Positions 1-9,727 of a stretch of DNA of 34,069 bases are shown here, piece by piece. The notes under the pieces are model-generated. The model worked only from the letters and a program-made list of their open reading frames with translations, had not been told where the DNA came from and made no database searches. Position 1 is the stretch's first letter; every line of letters starts with the position of its first letter. The DNA lies in assembly GCA_028293765.1 (NCBI GenBank), contig JAQGOG010000081.1:1-34069 (forward strand), given 5' to 3'. The stretch comes from Gammaproteobacteria bacterium. Its GTDB lineage: Bacteria; Pseudomonadota; Gammaproteobacteria; Steroidobacterales; Steroidobacteraceae. The translations under genes were made by a program, and so were the position numbers.

Positions 1-384
1 GGCATCCTGGTCCAAACCGGCTCATATCGATGCGTGGGCCCAAAGGGGCTCGAACGTCACTTCGTCAAATCTCGCTACTGGGCCGCGCTGCGCGGCGCCG
101 TGCAGAGGTCGAGCATCCGCTTGGCCACGGACGTGAGCTTCGGAGCTCATCTCGTTTATACAGTTCCGCGCTACCAAAGCCGCGCTCCCACACGGTCTCT
201 ACGAGACATTTCGCAGAAGCAAACGCCCGGTCTCGTTCATGATGCTATTCGAAGACAGCGCCGCCCTATTCGGCATCCTGGTCGTGGCGCTCGGCACATT
301 CGCCGCGACAACTCTGCACATGCCAGTAGGATCACCATGGCGACATGCACGAAAAAGAACGCAACGAGGAACACCATCGCCACA

Positions 385-483
385 AAATTCCCGAGCGCGG
401 CGCTCTAGCGCTGCGCTGATCCGCTCAAGCAATTTGATGCGCTCAGCTACACTGCTGTACTGAAAGGTGGCGAACGCACGCTT
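385..483 (-). pseudogene. Aldehyde dehydrogenase scrap (N-terminal region)
   Basis: About 33 codons on the minus strand read like the stretch of an NAD-dependent aldehyde dehydrogenase where an alanine-rich helix is followed by a VAERIxLLERI motif and ALERRA. Here the readable parts are RAFATF, SSVAERIKLLERIS and ALERRAREF. Neither the preceding N-terminal segment nor the following Rossmann and catalytic parts can be read in any frame nearby, so only a relic is left. It is not continuous with the C-terminal aldehyde dehydrogenase relic near 9.4 kb, which lies on the other strand. The resemblance is from family knowledge and the segment is short, so confidence is moderate. Confidence 0.45.
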
Positions 484-1313
484 GGGGGGGCCCACATCGT
501 TCGGCTGCGCAAGGTTGACGCGCAAGTACCGCGTGCACGTCGGTGTCATTGAGAAGCGCAGTAGACTGCCGTTTCCGGCCTCCGGCGTCGGGAAGTACTT
601 GAGCGCAAGGTCTCCCCGGTACGCGTCGTGGTGCCCACCGATGTCCCCGTGCCGCTCGCCCCACGCCCCGCAATTCCGCGCTGAGCGCGGCTCACCACGC
701 TCTCTTGACTTTGTTGCCACTCCATACGTACCACCTCGCGTCAATGGGTTAAGTGAACGGATGTCTCGACTGGAGAGGCTGCGAGTCGTAATGCCGTTCC
801 GAACGGCGGGAGCTGTGCAAATCTTCCGACTCGTGCAACCGGCTTGATGCGAAGTGACAATTAGATCTCATCGCTGAGGTGAGGATGGAGTCCGCTGCGA
901 GAGCTGTGTCGCTGATGTGCGACACCAGCGTGGAGCTGGGCACGATTCCAGCTAGGAGCAGCTGGCGCTTTACTCGCGCGGGGACGCCTCATCGCGTCAA
1001 TAGCTTTTCATCGCCACACGGAGGTTCTGCTGAGAAATGTTCCTGGTCATTCAATACGCTGCGGTCTGCATATCCGTGGAACAGCACTGCAGCTGCTTTG
1101 TCTGAGGGCTTGTGGCTCCTCCGCCAACAGCACCCCACCCGCCGCGAGCACCCTATCGATCACCCTGGACATAACCGCCGCGCGTCGCCCAAATCACGCC
1201 GCGCCTGTGGCAACAGCACTTCGCCGCCAACCTGCGTTCGGACTTGCACACTCAGGCGATAAGCAAGCCTTCCGAGCGCACCGCCTCATGATAACAACGA
1301 CTGGAGAGTCCGC
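484..1313. other. Gene-poor stretch, nothing recognisable
   Basis: No reading frame here has a plausible start, ribosome binding site and protein-like composition together. Open frames exist on both strands but are Arg/Ser/Pro-rich in the way GC-rich noncoding DNA gives. The first 384 bases of the window are similar. The promoter of the lipoprotein gene at 1314 probably lies in the last 100 bases, but no clear -35/-10 pair was found. Confidence 0.4.
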
Positions 1314-2345
1314 ATGCAACGAATTAAACGCATTATCTGGGTTACGGCGATGCTGATCGCCTGCGTCGGTTGTGACCAGACAGCGACGCCGGCGGGATCG
1401 ACCACGATGCCGGCGGGATCAACCACGACACCGGCCGGATCAACCACCACGCCGGCGGGATCAACCACGACACCGACGGGATCAACCACCACGCCGGCGG
1501 GATCAACCAAGATCAATGACACCGATCCATCTATCATCTACAGCAAGGGCAACAGTTCGACTCAGAATTGGTCTTACTTTCACCCAGCGCAGGAGGATTA
1601 CCTGCAGAATGAGCACTCAGGTAATTTTATTCGAAGCGGAGGAGCTATCCCGGGGATCGGAGCCGTGGTCAACTTCACTGGTACCGGCATAACCTGGATC
1701 GGGAAGAAGGGGCCTCAGTATGGAATAGCTTCTTACTCTATCGATGGTGGCGCCCCCCAGACAGTGGACAACTACAACTCCACCGAAATCGGCCAGAATC
1801 CAGACGTAACTGTTTCTGGTCTTTCTGCGGATTCACATGTCTTATCGATTTCGCTCCTCGATCGAAAGCATGCTTTGTCCGTTGGCTACTGGCAGACTAT
1901 TGATGCCTTCAACATCGATGGCTCACCCTTGACTCGTTCCCAAGGAACCTCAGCAGGGTTCAACTCGGCCGAACTCATGTTTAAAGGAACATGGCAAGGC
2001 GGATTGGTCAGCGATGGATCGGACCTTTCGGGTGGTCACTATTGGTCAAAGGAGACCAATGCGAGCATCTCATGGACATTCATCGGAAGCCTAATCGAAG
2101 TCTTTGGCCGACCGGACTACGAAGACGGCTACATGGACGTCTACATTGACACGAACCCTAAACCCGTAGCGTCAGTCAACGGCCATTGGGGCTCTTCCGA
2201 CGACGATACACTCAACTCCTATATGCTTTTTGCTGGGAAACTCACTCCGGGCCAGCACACAATCAAGGTTGTCGTGGCGGGAAGACACGATAACAGCGCC
2301 AAAGACAACTACGTGCAAATTGACGAGTTCATCGCCTTTCAATAG
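1314..2345 (+). CDS. Lipoprotein with tandem-repeat linker and two beta-sandwich-like domains
   Basis: Encodes 343 residues. The start is supported by GGAGAG five bases upstream of the ATG. The N-terminus has KR charges, a hydrophobic core and a lipobox-like CVGC ending at residue 20, so a lipid-anchored, exported protein is expected. Residues about 25-65 are a low-complexity linker made of six seven-residue units of the PAGSTTT type. The rest holds two similar modules (about 75-205 and 215-343), each with a region like GTGITWIGKKGPQYG or IEVFGRPDYEDGYMDVYID followed by a H.I.V segment (GQHTIKVVVAG in the second). This pattern resembles noncatalytic carbohydrate-binding-like jelly-roll domains of secreted glycoside hydrolases. 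No catalytic residues are recognised. It stands alone; the next gene is convergent. A surface sugar-binding or adhesive role is an inference. Confidence 0.8.
   Translation: MQRIKRIIWVTAMLIACVGCDQTATPAGSTTMPAGSTTTPAGSTTTPAGSTTTPTGSTTTPAGSTKINDTDPSIIYSKGNSSTQNWSYFHPAQEDYLQNEHSGNFIRSGGAIPGIGAVVNFTGTGITWIGKKGPQYGIASYSIDGGAPQTVDNYNSTEIGQNPDVTVSGLSADSHVLSISLLDRKHALSVGYWQTIDAFNIDGSPLTRSQGTSAGFNSAELMFKGTWQGGLVSDGSDLSGGHYWSKETNASISWTFIGSLIEVFGRPDYEDGYMDVYIDTNPKPVASVNGHWGSSDDDTLNSYMLFAGKLTPGQHTIKVVVAGRHDNSAKDNYVQIDEFIAFQ
1389..1511 (+). repeat. 21-bp tandem repeat, six copies
   Basis: Six head-to-tail copies of a 21-bp unit beginning CCGGCGGGATC start at 1389, 1410, 1431, 1452, 1473 and 1494; the last is degenerate at its end. 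The unit length is a multiple of three, so copy-number change would lengthen or shorten the PAGSTTT linker of the lipoprotein without shifting frame. Confidence 0.9.
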
Positions 2346-2526
2346 TAGAAAACCTATTCTTCATAAGTGGGGGGCTTCGGTCTCCGGTTTTCTGTAGCAA
2401 CTGTTTCGCGACTTTTGCCGCCGGACATACCCCAACTTACCAGGTCAGTCACGGGGGTGTACGGGCAATGGACGCAGAGCGGGGCTGGCAAAGCGCCAGT
2501 CATATTGCAAACGGATTTTGGATTAT

Positions 2527-5500
2527 CTAAAGGGTCTCGGAACGGTGCTGATGCGCCGCGAAAACATGACCGATAAGCGATGCGTGCAGCGCCCGCGCGA
2601 CCGGCTCAGCGATGTCGCGCCGGACGAGCGGCTTGCGGAGCACGTCGATGATCCCTGCTCCCTGCGCGCGTTCGCTTAGCTGCGTGCCAGCGTAGCCGCT
2701 CATGAGAATGATCGATATATCGGGTCGCAACTGCCGGATCTCGCGCGCAAGCTCGGTCCCCATGAGATCGGGCATCGTCTCGTCGGTCAGAACGAGATCG
2801 AAGCGTTTTGGTTCCGCGCGAAACGCCTGCAACGCCGCGACGCTCGAATCGTACCCCGCCGGCTCGTAGCCAAGCTCGGCGAGCGTCTCTTCAGCGAGCG
2901 CCACCAGCGCTCGCTCGTCGTCCACGATCATCACCGTCTCGCCGTGGCCGCGTGGCACGTCCTGCACGGTCTCGGCCAGGAGCCTGGACGTCTCGCCAGT
3001 GGCCGGCAGCCAGATCGTGAAGGTGGTGCCCACACCGACCTGCGTCGCCACATCGATCGCCCCGCCGAAGTCGGCGACGATGCCGTGCACCAGCGCAAGG
3101 CCAAGGCCCGTGCCATGGCCGACACGCTTGGTGGTGAAGAACGGATCGAACATGCGCTCGAGCACTGCGGGCGGGATGCCGCTGCCGGTATCGCTGACCA
3201 AGAGGCGCACATAGCGACCGGCGCAGAGCGTGCTGTGCGAAAGTAAGCGGCGCTCGCCCACAGCTAGACGCTCAAGCACTACGGTGAGCACGCCGCCGTG
3301 CGCCATTGCGTGCACCGCATTCGTACAGAGGTTCATGGCGACCTGGTGGAGCTGAGTCGCGTCGCCGACCACCGCCGTATCGGCCGCATCGAGTCGCATC
3401 TCGAGGCGCACCCCCGCGGGCAGTGACGCTGCAAACAGCTCGAGCGTCTCCTCGATGACCGACTGTATGCGCAGGGGCACGCGCTCGCCCATCCCGCTGC
3501 GGCTGAAAGCGAGGATGCGATCAACGAGTCCCTTCCCACGCGCGCCCGCCTGCATCACCTGATCGACATGGCGGCGCACGGCGCCGCCTTCGCCCAGCGT
3601 GTTTTGCGCGAGCTCCCCGTGACCGAGGATCGCACCCAGGATGTTGTTGAAGTCGTGCGCGATGCCCCCGGCAAGCCGGCCGATCGACTCCATTTTTTCT
3701 GCCTGACGCAGCCGCTGCTCGCTTCGCTGCAGGGCCTGTTCGGCCCGCTTGCGTTCGGTCACATCGATGACCGTTCCAACGAACGTGAGATCGCCCGTGA
3801 ATCCCGGTCCCGCCTTGCCGCTCAAAGACCGGATGTATTTGACCGTGCCGTCCGGCATCAGCAACCGATACTCAATGTCCAGATTGGCGGCGTCGGGGGA
3901 TGCGCCGTCGACAAGCTTTCGCATGTCAGCTATATCATCGGGATAAATTCGTCCCAGTATCAGCTCCAAAGTGGGCTTGACCGTCCGATCGAACCCGTAG
4001 ATTCGGAACATCTCGTCCGACCAGAAGATTTCTCCACTTGCAACGTTCCAGGCGTAGCTGCCGGTGTGGCTTAGTCGCTGCGCTTCGGACAGATAGGCTT
4101 CGCTGCGCGCGAGCTCGGCCTCCGCTTTCTTGCGCCGGGTCACGTCGAGGACGAAGGCCACCCCTTGTTCGCTCGAACCTTCGAATGTCGCGGCGGCAAT
4201 GAGAACCGCGACGCGCCCGCCGTCCTTATGGATGAATTCCTTCTCGTAGGGTTGGCAAGTCCCGGACTGCGTCAGCTGTTCGATCGCGTGCGCGTCAGTG
4301 GCGCGATATTCTGGTGGGGTCATGCCTGCCCAGTCGACATTGCAGGACAACAGATCTTGCCGCGAGTAACCCACGATCTGAAGAAATGCATCGTTCGCCT
4401 CGGTGATGTCACCGGAAAGGTCCCAGAAGAACACTCCGATGATGTTGGACTCGACAAGTCGCCGGATGCGCGCTTCGCGCTCGCGAAGTGCCTCCTCGGC
4501 CCGCTTGCGCTCGCAGTTCTCCTGCTGCAGGTCGGTGTACAGGTACGCGTTCTCCAGCGAGATGGCGGCCTGGGAGGCGAGCAGCTTCAGCACCGCGCTG
4601 CGGGCGGGCGTGAACACGTGGGCGGCTAGGTTATTCTCGAGGTAGAGCACACCGATCAGTGTGGCTTGCTTGATCAGAGGCAGGCAGAGAACGGAACGGA
4701 CGCAATTGCGGCGAATGTACTCATCGGCGGAGAACGCGCCCTGCTCCGAGGCATCGTCCAGAATCACGCTCTCCTGTGTCCGCACGACGTAATGTAGGAC
4801 TGACTCGGGCAGGTCCGCCGCCGAGACGCTCGCGTGGTGCAGGCGGACAGTGATGGCGTCCGGGCTGGTCATGGCTTCCGCCTCCAGCCGCTGCGCACCC
4901 CCGTGCGAAACAATCAAGAGCCCGCGCTCCGCTCCCGCGTGCTCGAGCGCGGTTCGCATGAGCGTGTCGATCAACTTCTCCAGAACGATCTCGCCCGAGA
5001 CTGCTTGGGAGACTTTCATGACGGTCGTGAGATCCAGGTGTTCGACCGAGGCCCCGATCGTGGTCGTCGCAGGCGGCGGTGACAGTTCCGCCCGCAGGTG
5101 CGGGTAGGACTCATCCAGTTGCCGCACCTTGCCATCGGCTCCCCAACGTAGATAGCAGTACCGCGCGTTGCGCAGGTACGCCTGGGCGGTGGTCTCGAAT
5201 CCACGCGCCGCGTAGAACCGCGCAGCCAGCTCGTAGCCCAGCGCCTCATTGTGAACCAAGCCGTTTGCGCGGGCCGAGCGGATGGCCTCTTCGTAGAGAC
5301 GCTCGGCGTCGAGCTCTCGGCCGTCGAGGCGCGCGGTCTCGGCCGCCACCAGGGCGTGCTTGTCGCGGAAAGTCGCCGCGCAGCTCTCCGCCCACTCTCG
5401 GAGCTGGCGCAGGTGCGCTCTCAGAATCTCGCGCCAGTCGCGCTGTCTGTCGGGTGGGACTGTCTCGTAGGCCGCCGCAATCGCGAGCGCGGTGTAGTAG

Positions 5501-8500
5501 TAGTAATCGAGCAATTGGATGTGGGCGTCCGACGACCAGAGAAGCTCCTTCGCCTTCCGGGCCGCGGCGAGAGCCACCTCGTAGTCGCCGGACATGAAGC
5601 GTGCCTGGAGCTTGAGAATCCAGAACCAGCAGACCATCGTGGCCATCCGGTCCTCGGTGAGTTGCGCCTCGAACGCATCCTCATCGAACATCGCATCGCT
5701 GAACGTGGAGAAGTGGGCGGTCTGCCCCCGCATGTTGCGGATGAATCGCTGCTGGCTCACGATGATGTCGACCACGTCGCGGAACTTGGCCTTGCGGGCG
5801 AAGTCGAGACCGCGTTCCGACTCTTGCCATACCTCGTCGAGGTGATCGCCTCGCGTGAGAAGGTCCGTGAGGGTGTGGTTGCAGCTGTAGCAGGCGATGC
5901 CCAGATCGCCAGTTTCAACACCGGCGCGGAAGGCCGTGCGGATGTACTCGATGGCGGCCTCGGGCGGCTGCGTCCATAGGGCCACCATCTCCATCGAGAA
6001 GTAGGTCTTCGCCTTGTAGGCGACGATGTTGTGCTTCTCAACAAGTTCACAGGCGAGCCGGCCGAAGCGGTAACCGTCGGTATACCGGTGGAAGGCCGGC
6101 CCGAGAATGACTCCGAACCACGCGTAGGCGTGTGTCGAAGCGTCGGTCGTTCCATACCTCAGACTCACATTTACCATGTGGCAGAGGTGCAGGTGGACCA
6201 GATTGATGTCGGTGAAGTGCGCCGGCGCGAAGAGGACAGACAGCACGCGCATGGCGGCCCGCATCTCCGGGTTGGTCATGAGCGGCAGGTCGTTCAGGCT
6301 CTCGATCGACCGCCCGCCGAGGCCGCTCCAGACCTTCTCGTACTCGGCCTCGACCTGCTCACGCGTGGGATGTGGCGGCATCTCGATGCCGAAGAGGCAC
6401 AGACACTCGAGGGCGCTCTCGACGGCCTTGGGATTCTCCGAGTTCATAACGTGAAGATCGATCTTGAGGCGGTAGGCGGCCGCCTTGTCGATCTTCGCCC
6501 CCTCTCTCGCCAGCAGCTCCGAGATGAGCCACTCGGCCTCGTCAAAGTTCCCACTCAGGTACTCGCACTCCGCGCGTTCGAGCCACAAGCCGAACGCGAG
6601 CTCGTAGCGGCTCGTCCAGCTTTGGCGACCGAACAGGGCCATCCCGGTGCGCAGGTAGGTGCACGCCGACGCGTAGGCTGTAGACGCCTTGGCACGCTTG
6701 CCGGCGATCAGGTTGAGCTCGGCGAGCTTCTCACGCTCATCTTGTTCGGTGATCAGGGCCGCGCCGCGGTTGAGCTGATTCGCGATCTCGAAAATTGCGT
6801 CCTCGAATTTCTCCGTGGGTGTCTCAGCTGCGAGTAGCCTTCCGATCCTAAGGTGGATCGCAGGACGCTCGCCTTCGGGGATGAGTCGATAGGCTGCCTC
6901 CTGCACGCGATCGTGAAGGAATGCGTAGCCGCCAGCCACGCGGAAGATCAGCCCGGTGCGAACGGCCTCCCACAGTGCCGTGTGGATTTTCTCTTCGCAG
7001 ACCCCGTGAACCAGCGTCAGAGTGGCGATCTCGGCCGCATTCCCGAGGCAGGCGAGCTGTTTCAGTGGCTGTTGCGTCATCTCAGACAAGCGCATCAGCT
7101 TCTCGACCATGAAGTCCGCCACGTTGTCGGTGTAGCCCTTGGCGCGGATGCGCGCCAAGTCCCAGACCCAGGTGGCAGCGCCCGGTTCGAAGGTCAGCAG
7201 ACCTTCCTCGGCCAGTGCCGTCAGGAACTGGATCGCGAAAAACGGGTTGCCCAGGGTTTTCTCGTACACGAGCTGGGCAAGCGGCTTGGCATGCCCGTGC
7301 TCACAATGCAGCGTGTCCGCGACAAACTGAGTCACGTGTTCCAAAGCGAGGGGCGCGAGGACGATCTGGCGCACAAGGGCCTCGGTCCCACGGATGGCGC
7401 CCAGCGTCGTCATCAACGGGTGCGAGGCGCTGACCTCGTTGTTGCGATAGGCCCCGATGATGAGAAGGTGTCGCACCTCCGGGTGCGTGATGAGGTGCTC
7501 AATGAACTTCAGGGTCGCCGCATCGAGCCACTGCAGATCATCGAGAAAGAGGGCGAGCGGATGCTCCTTCGCGGCGAACACTCCCAGAAAGGACCGGAAC
7601 ATCGTGTGAAAGCGGCTCTCGGTTTCGGTGGCTGGGAGCGCGGCAACCGGCGGCTGTTTCCCGATGACGAGCTCGAGCTCAGGGATGAGATTCACGATGA
7701 GTTGCCCATTCGGGCCAACGGCCTCGCGTACCGCGTCTGCCCAACGCTCGAGCTCTGTCTCGCTCCCGCTCAGAATCTGCTGAATGAAGCTCCGGAACGC
7801 GTGTGCAATCGTGGCGTACGGAATGTCCCGCTTGTACTGGTCGAACTTACCGGACAGGAAGATCCCACGCGGCAGGACGACCGCTTTGTGCAGCTCATGG
7901 ACGATCGCGGACTTGCCGATCCCGGAATAGCCGGAGACGAGCACCAGAACCGGTGTACCGGAGGCGACCACCTGATCGAAGGCGGCAAGCAGGGCCTCGC
8001 GTTCTCGATCACGCCCGTACAGTTTCTCGGGCATCAGAAGCCTGTCTGGCGTGTCGTGCGCGCCGAGGGTGAACGTGTCGATGCGTTTCAGAGACTCCCA
8101 TTCGACGAGGCACCGTCTGAGGTCGGCTTCGAGGCCGGCCGCCGTTTGATAGCGTTCTTCCGCGGTCTTGGCCAACAGCTTCTGGATGATCGCGGATACC
8201 GGTATTGGGACCTCCTTCAGCCGCTCGCTCGGCGGCACCGGCTGTCTCGCGATATGGCAGTGAACCCACTCCATCGGATCGGAGGCAGTAAAAGGCAGAG
8301 TGCCCGTCAGCATTTCATACAGCGTGACGCCGAGTGAATACAGGTCGCTGCGGGAATCGATCGAACGATTCATTCGTCCAGTCTGTTCGGGGGCCATGTA
8401 GGGGAGGGTTCCGTCGATGAACTCTGGAGGCTCGGGCGACTGCCGCTCGCGTGGCAACTGCGAGGCGATACCGAAGCCCATCAGCCACACCTGGCCGGTC

Positions 8501-8946
8501 GCGGCGTTCACGAGAGCGTTGGCCGGCTTGATGTCCTTGTGAATGAGGCCGTGCTGGTGTACCCGGCCGAGCGCGGCCGATAACCCGATGGCGAGACGGA
8601 GGAATTGTCTCAACTCCATCGGGCTTCCAACCAGGCGCCCCAGCGGCTCACCTCCCGGGTCCTCGAGGACGAGCACCGAACGGCCCTGGTGCATTGCGAG
8701 GGCAAGAGGCCGAACTGCCCAGGCGGGATCCAGCTCGGCGCGCAACGAATATTCGTGCTCTATTCGGCGAAGACTGCGTGGTGCGGTGTGTTCCCCCAGG
8801 GGTGCGACCATAAGGGTCGTACGCATGCCGCCGCTAGAGGAATGCCGGCGCGGGTCACGGTACAGGATGAACTCGCCATCCTCACGGAGCGTCTCGGGTC
8901 TGCCGCCCACCATCTCCCGAACGGCCGAGTGTCTGGTTGAATCCAT
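2527..8946 (-). CDS. Giant hybrid kinase: Ser/Thr kinase-like, AAA ATPase, GAF, PAS x2, histidine kinase, receiver
   Basis: Encodes 2139 residues from an ATG with GGGAGG four bases upstream. Domain order: protein-kinase-like 20-285 (HKDIKPAN at 136-143, APE at 186-188); ATPase with Walker A GYSGIGKS at 339-346 and a Walker B ending DDLQWLD; a long helical repeat region to about 1310; GAF about 1313-1470; two PAS domains about 1495-1605 and 1627-1735; HisKA with phospho-acceptor His1764 in the GGIAHDFNN context; HATPase with DTGSGIP near 1919-1925; and a C-terminal receiver from about 2003 with acceptor Asp2055. The build matches proteins named trifunctional Ser/Thr kinase/ATP-binding/sensor histidine kinase, here with an added receiver. 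No membrane segment is apparent, so it is probably cytosolic. The usual DFG is GFG (157-159) and no clear VAIK lysine is seen, so the Ser/Thr kinase part may not be an active kinase. No output gene is adjacent. Confidence 0.95.
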   Translation of the reverse strand: MDSTRHSAVREMVGGRPETLREDGEFILYRDPRRHSSSGGMRTTLMVAPLGEHTAPRSLRRIEHEYSLRAELDPAWAVRPLALAMHQGRSVLVLEDPGGEPLGRLVGSPMELRQFLRLAIGLSAALGRVHQHGLIHKDIKPANALVNAATGQVWLMGFGIASQLPRERQSPEPPEFIDGTLPYMAPEQTGRMNRSIDSRSDLYSLGVTLYEMLTGTLPFTASDPMEWVHCHIARQPVPPSERLKEVPIPVSAIIQKLLAKTAEERYQTAAGLEADLRRCLVEWESLKRIDTFTLGAHDTPDRLLMPEKLYGRDREREALLAAFDQVVASGTPVLVLVSGYSGIGKSAIVHELHKAVVLPRGIFLSGKFDQYKRDIPYATIAHAFRSFIQQILSGSETELERWADAVREAVGPNGQLIVNLIPELELVIGKQPPVAALPATETESRFHTMFRSFLGVFAAKEHPLALFLDDLQWLDAATLKFIEHLITHPEVRHLLIIGAYRNNEVSASHPLMTTLGAIRGTEALVRQIVLAPLALEHVTQFVADTLHCEHGHAKPLAQLVYEKTLGNPFFAIQFLTALAEEGLLTFEPGAATWVWDLARIRAKGYTDNVADFMVEKLMRLSEMTQQPLKQLACLGNAAEIATLTLVHGVCEEKIHTALWEAVRTGLIFRVAGGYAFLHDRVQEAAYRLIPEGERPAIHLRIGRLLAAETPTEKFEDAIFEIANQLNRGAALITEQDEREKLAELNLIAGKRAKASTAYASACTYLRTGMALFGRQSWTSRYELAFGLWLERAECEYLSGNFDEAEWLISELLAREGAKIDKAAAYRLKIDLHVMNSENPKAVESALECLCLFGIEMPPHPTREQVEAEYEKVWSGLGGRSIESLNDLPLMTNPEMRAAMRVLSVLFAPAHFTDINLVHLHLCHMVNVSLRYGTTDASTHAYAWFGVILGPAFHRYTDGYRFGRLACELVEKHNIVAYKAKTYFSMEMVALWTQPPEAAIEYIRTAFRAGVETGDLGIACYSCNHTLTDLLTRGDHLDEVWQESERGLDFARKAKFRDVVDIIVSQQRFIRNMRGQTAHFSTFSDAMFDEDAFEAQLTEDRMATMVCWFWILKLQARFMSGDYEVALAAARKAKELLWSSDAHIQLLDYYYYTALAIAAAYETVPPDRQRDWREILRAHLRQLREWAESCAATFRDKHALVAAETARLDGRELDAERLYEEAIRSARANGLVHNEALGYELAARFYAARGFETTAQAYLRNARYCYLRWGADGKVRQLDESYPHLRAELSPPPATTTIGASVEHLDLTTVMKVSQAVSGEIVLEKLIDTLMRTALEHAGAERGLLIVSHGGAQRLEAEAMTSPDAITVRLHHASVSAADLPESVLHYVVRTQESVILDDASEQGAFSADEYIRRNCVRSVLCLPLIKQATLIGVLYLENNLAAHVFTPARSAVLKLLASQAAISLENAYLYTDLQQENCERKRAEEALREREARIRRLVESNIIGVFFWDLSGDITEANDAFLQIVGYSRQDLLSCNVDWAGMTPPEYRATDAHAIEQLTQSGTCQPYEKEFIHKDGGRVAVLIAAATFEGSSEQGVAFVLDVTRRKKAEAELARSEAYLSEAQRLSHTGSYAWNVASGEIFWSDEMFRIYGFDRTVKPTLELILGRIYPDDIADMRKLVDGASPDAANLDIEYRLLMPDGTVKYIRSLSGKAGPGFTGDLTFVGTVIDVTERKRAEQALQRSEQRLRQAEKMESIGRLAGGIAHDFNNILGAILGHGELAQNTLGEGGAVRRHVDQVMQAGARGKGLVDRILAFSRSGMGERVPLRIQSVIEETLELFAASLPAGVRLEMRLDAADTAVVGDATQLHQVAMNLCTNAVHAMAHGGVLTVVLERLAVGERRLLSHSTLCAGRYVRLLVSDTGSGIPPAVLERMFDPFFTTKRVGHGTGLGLALVHGIVADFGGAIDVATQVGVGTTFTIWLPATGETSRLLAETVQDVPRGHGETVMIVDDERALVALAEETLAELGYEPAGYDSSVAALQAFRAEPKRFDLVLTDETMPDLMGTELAREIRQLRPDISIILMSGYAGTQLSERAQGAGIIDVLRKPLVRRDIAEPVARALHASLIGHVFAAHQHRSETL

Positions 8947-9425
8947 ACGGCCTCCCAGAATGCGTTTGCGGTTCCGGGTCGATCACTGCCCGCACTCACA
9001 CGAGTACATCCTCGCGAATGAGGGCTTCACAGGGTGCCGCCCCTGTCTGCATCACGATGACCAGAGCTCTGTGTGGTCGGTCAAGTGTCGAGCCGCGCGG
9101 AGTCGCCCCTCTTGCATTATGACCTCAGAGCAAACCTCAAACTAGCATGCATCCATCGTTGGACCGGCAGCACAGTACCTGCGGAAGCGGCGCAGTGGCG
9201 AACACGATCCACAGGCTTGGCCTTCGCGAGAGTCTGTGGACTTAAGCCGAACACGAGGGGGATCGCGAGGGCACTCCACTATTACTGTGTCCCTGACCAC
9301 GATCAGGATCTACGCGGTGGTAGTTTGTGGCTAAGGAGTCAACAAGCCAGGAACGAACTGGCGGCGCACGTGCAGCGTTGCGGCTAAACGGGCCTTGGCG
9401 GCGCTTCGGCTTGCCGACTCTTAAG
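8947..9425. other. Intergenic region upstream of the hybrid kinase
   Basis: About 480 bases with no convincing gene. It should contain the promoter of the kinase gene, reading leftwards. An inverted repeat with 6-bp arms, ACAGGG and CCCTGT around six bases, lies at 9029-9046, about 85 bases ahead of the kinase start, and could be an operator. The right part leads into the aldehyde dehydrogenase relic and may be rearranged DNA. Confidence 0.4.
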
Positions 9426-9695
9426 GTGTGCGACAAGCTGGCCACGCTTGCGCACCCCGCAATTCTGGACGATGGCGTGGGGCCAGGGCACGCAGATGGT
9501 CCGGTCCAGAACAAGGCGCAATTCAAGAAGGTCAAGGGGCGACTGGAGAGCGGCACCGTCTGGATCAACAAGCATCCCGATCTCGATCCCCAGATCCCCT
9601 TTGGCGGTGTAAAGCAATCGGGGCTCGGAGTCGAACTCGGCGAAGAGGGCTTCCGCGAGTTCACACAGATCCAGGTCGTCAGCTTGTTCGATTGA
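9426..9695 (+). pseudogene. Aldehyde dehydrogenase C-terminal relic with internal deletion
   Basis: The reading frame has two parts of an NAD-dependent aldehyde dehydrogenase fused out of register. The first, VCDKLATLAHPAILDDG through GPVQNKAQFKKVKG, belongs after the catalytic cysteine. The second, RLESGTVWINKH through FGGVKQSGLGVE and the C-terminal EEGFREFTQIQVV, is the family's normal ending. Roughly 120-130 residues that usually lie between VKG and RLESG are missing, the join falling near 9537. The N-terminal domain and the catalytic Cys are absent upstream. The remnant runs to a normal stop codon just ahead of the VOC gene. No start codon with a ribosome binding site is convincing. Confidence 0.8.
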
Positions 9696-9727
9696 TTTCG
9701 GCACTATTCAATTTTTTGGAGAAAATC

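Noticed and set aside
242-400. Hydrophobic minus-strand stretch (VFLVAFFFVHVAMVILL) as a membrane protein
   Set aside because: It has no start signal, ends quickly and lies within decayed DNA; composition alone is not enough.
199-744. 181-codon minus-strand frame as a complete gene
   Set aside because: Only about 33 codons resemble a protein family; the rest is low-quality Arg/Ser-rich sequence without a supported start.
1389-1511. Short direct repeats as a possible CRISPR array
   Set aside because: The 21-bp units are directly adjacent with no spacers and encode a regular peptide repeat in frame.
6853-8337. 494-codon open frame on the plus strand
   Set aside because: It is antisense to the hybrid kinase coding region, whose domains are clear; the frame is a by-product of GC-rich codon use. 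Other long plus-strand frames in 2.5-8.9 kb are the same.
9242-9664. Minus-strand frames opposite the aldehyde dehydrogenase relic as genes
   Set aside because: They mirror the real plus-strand homology and show no motifs of their own.
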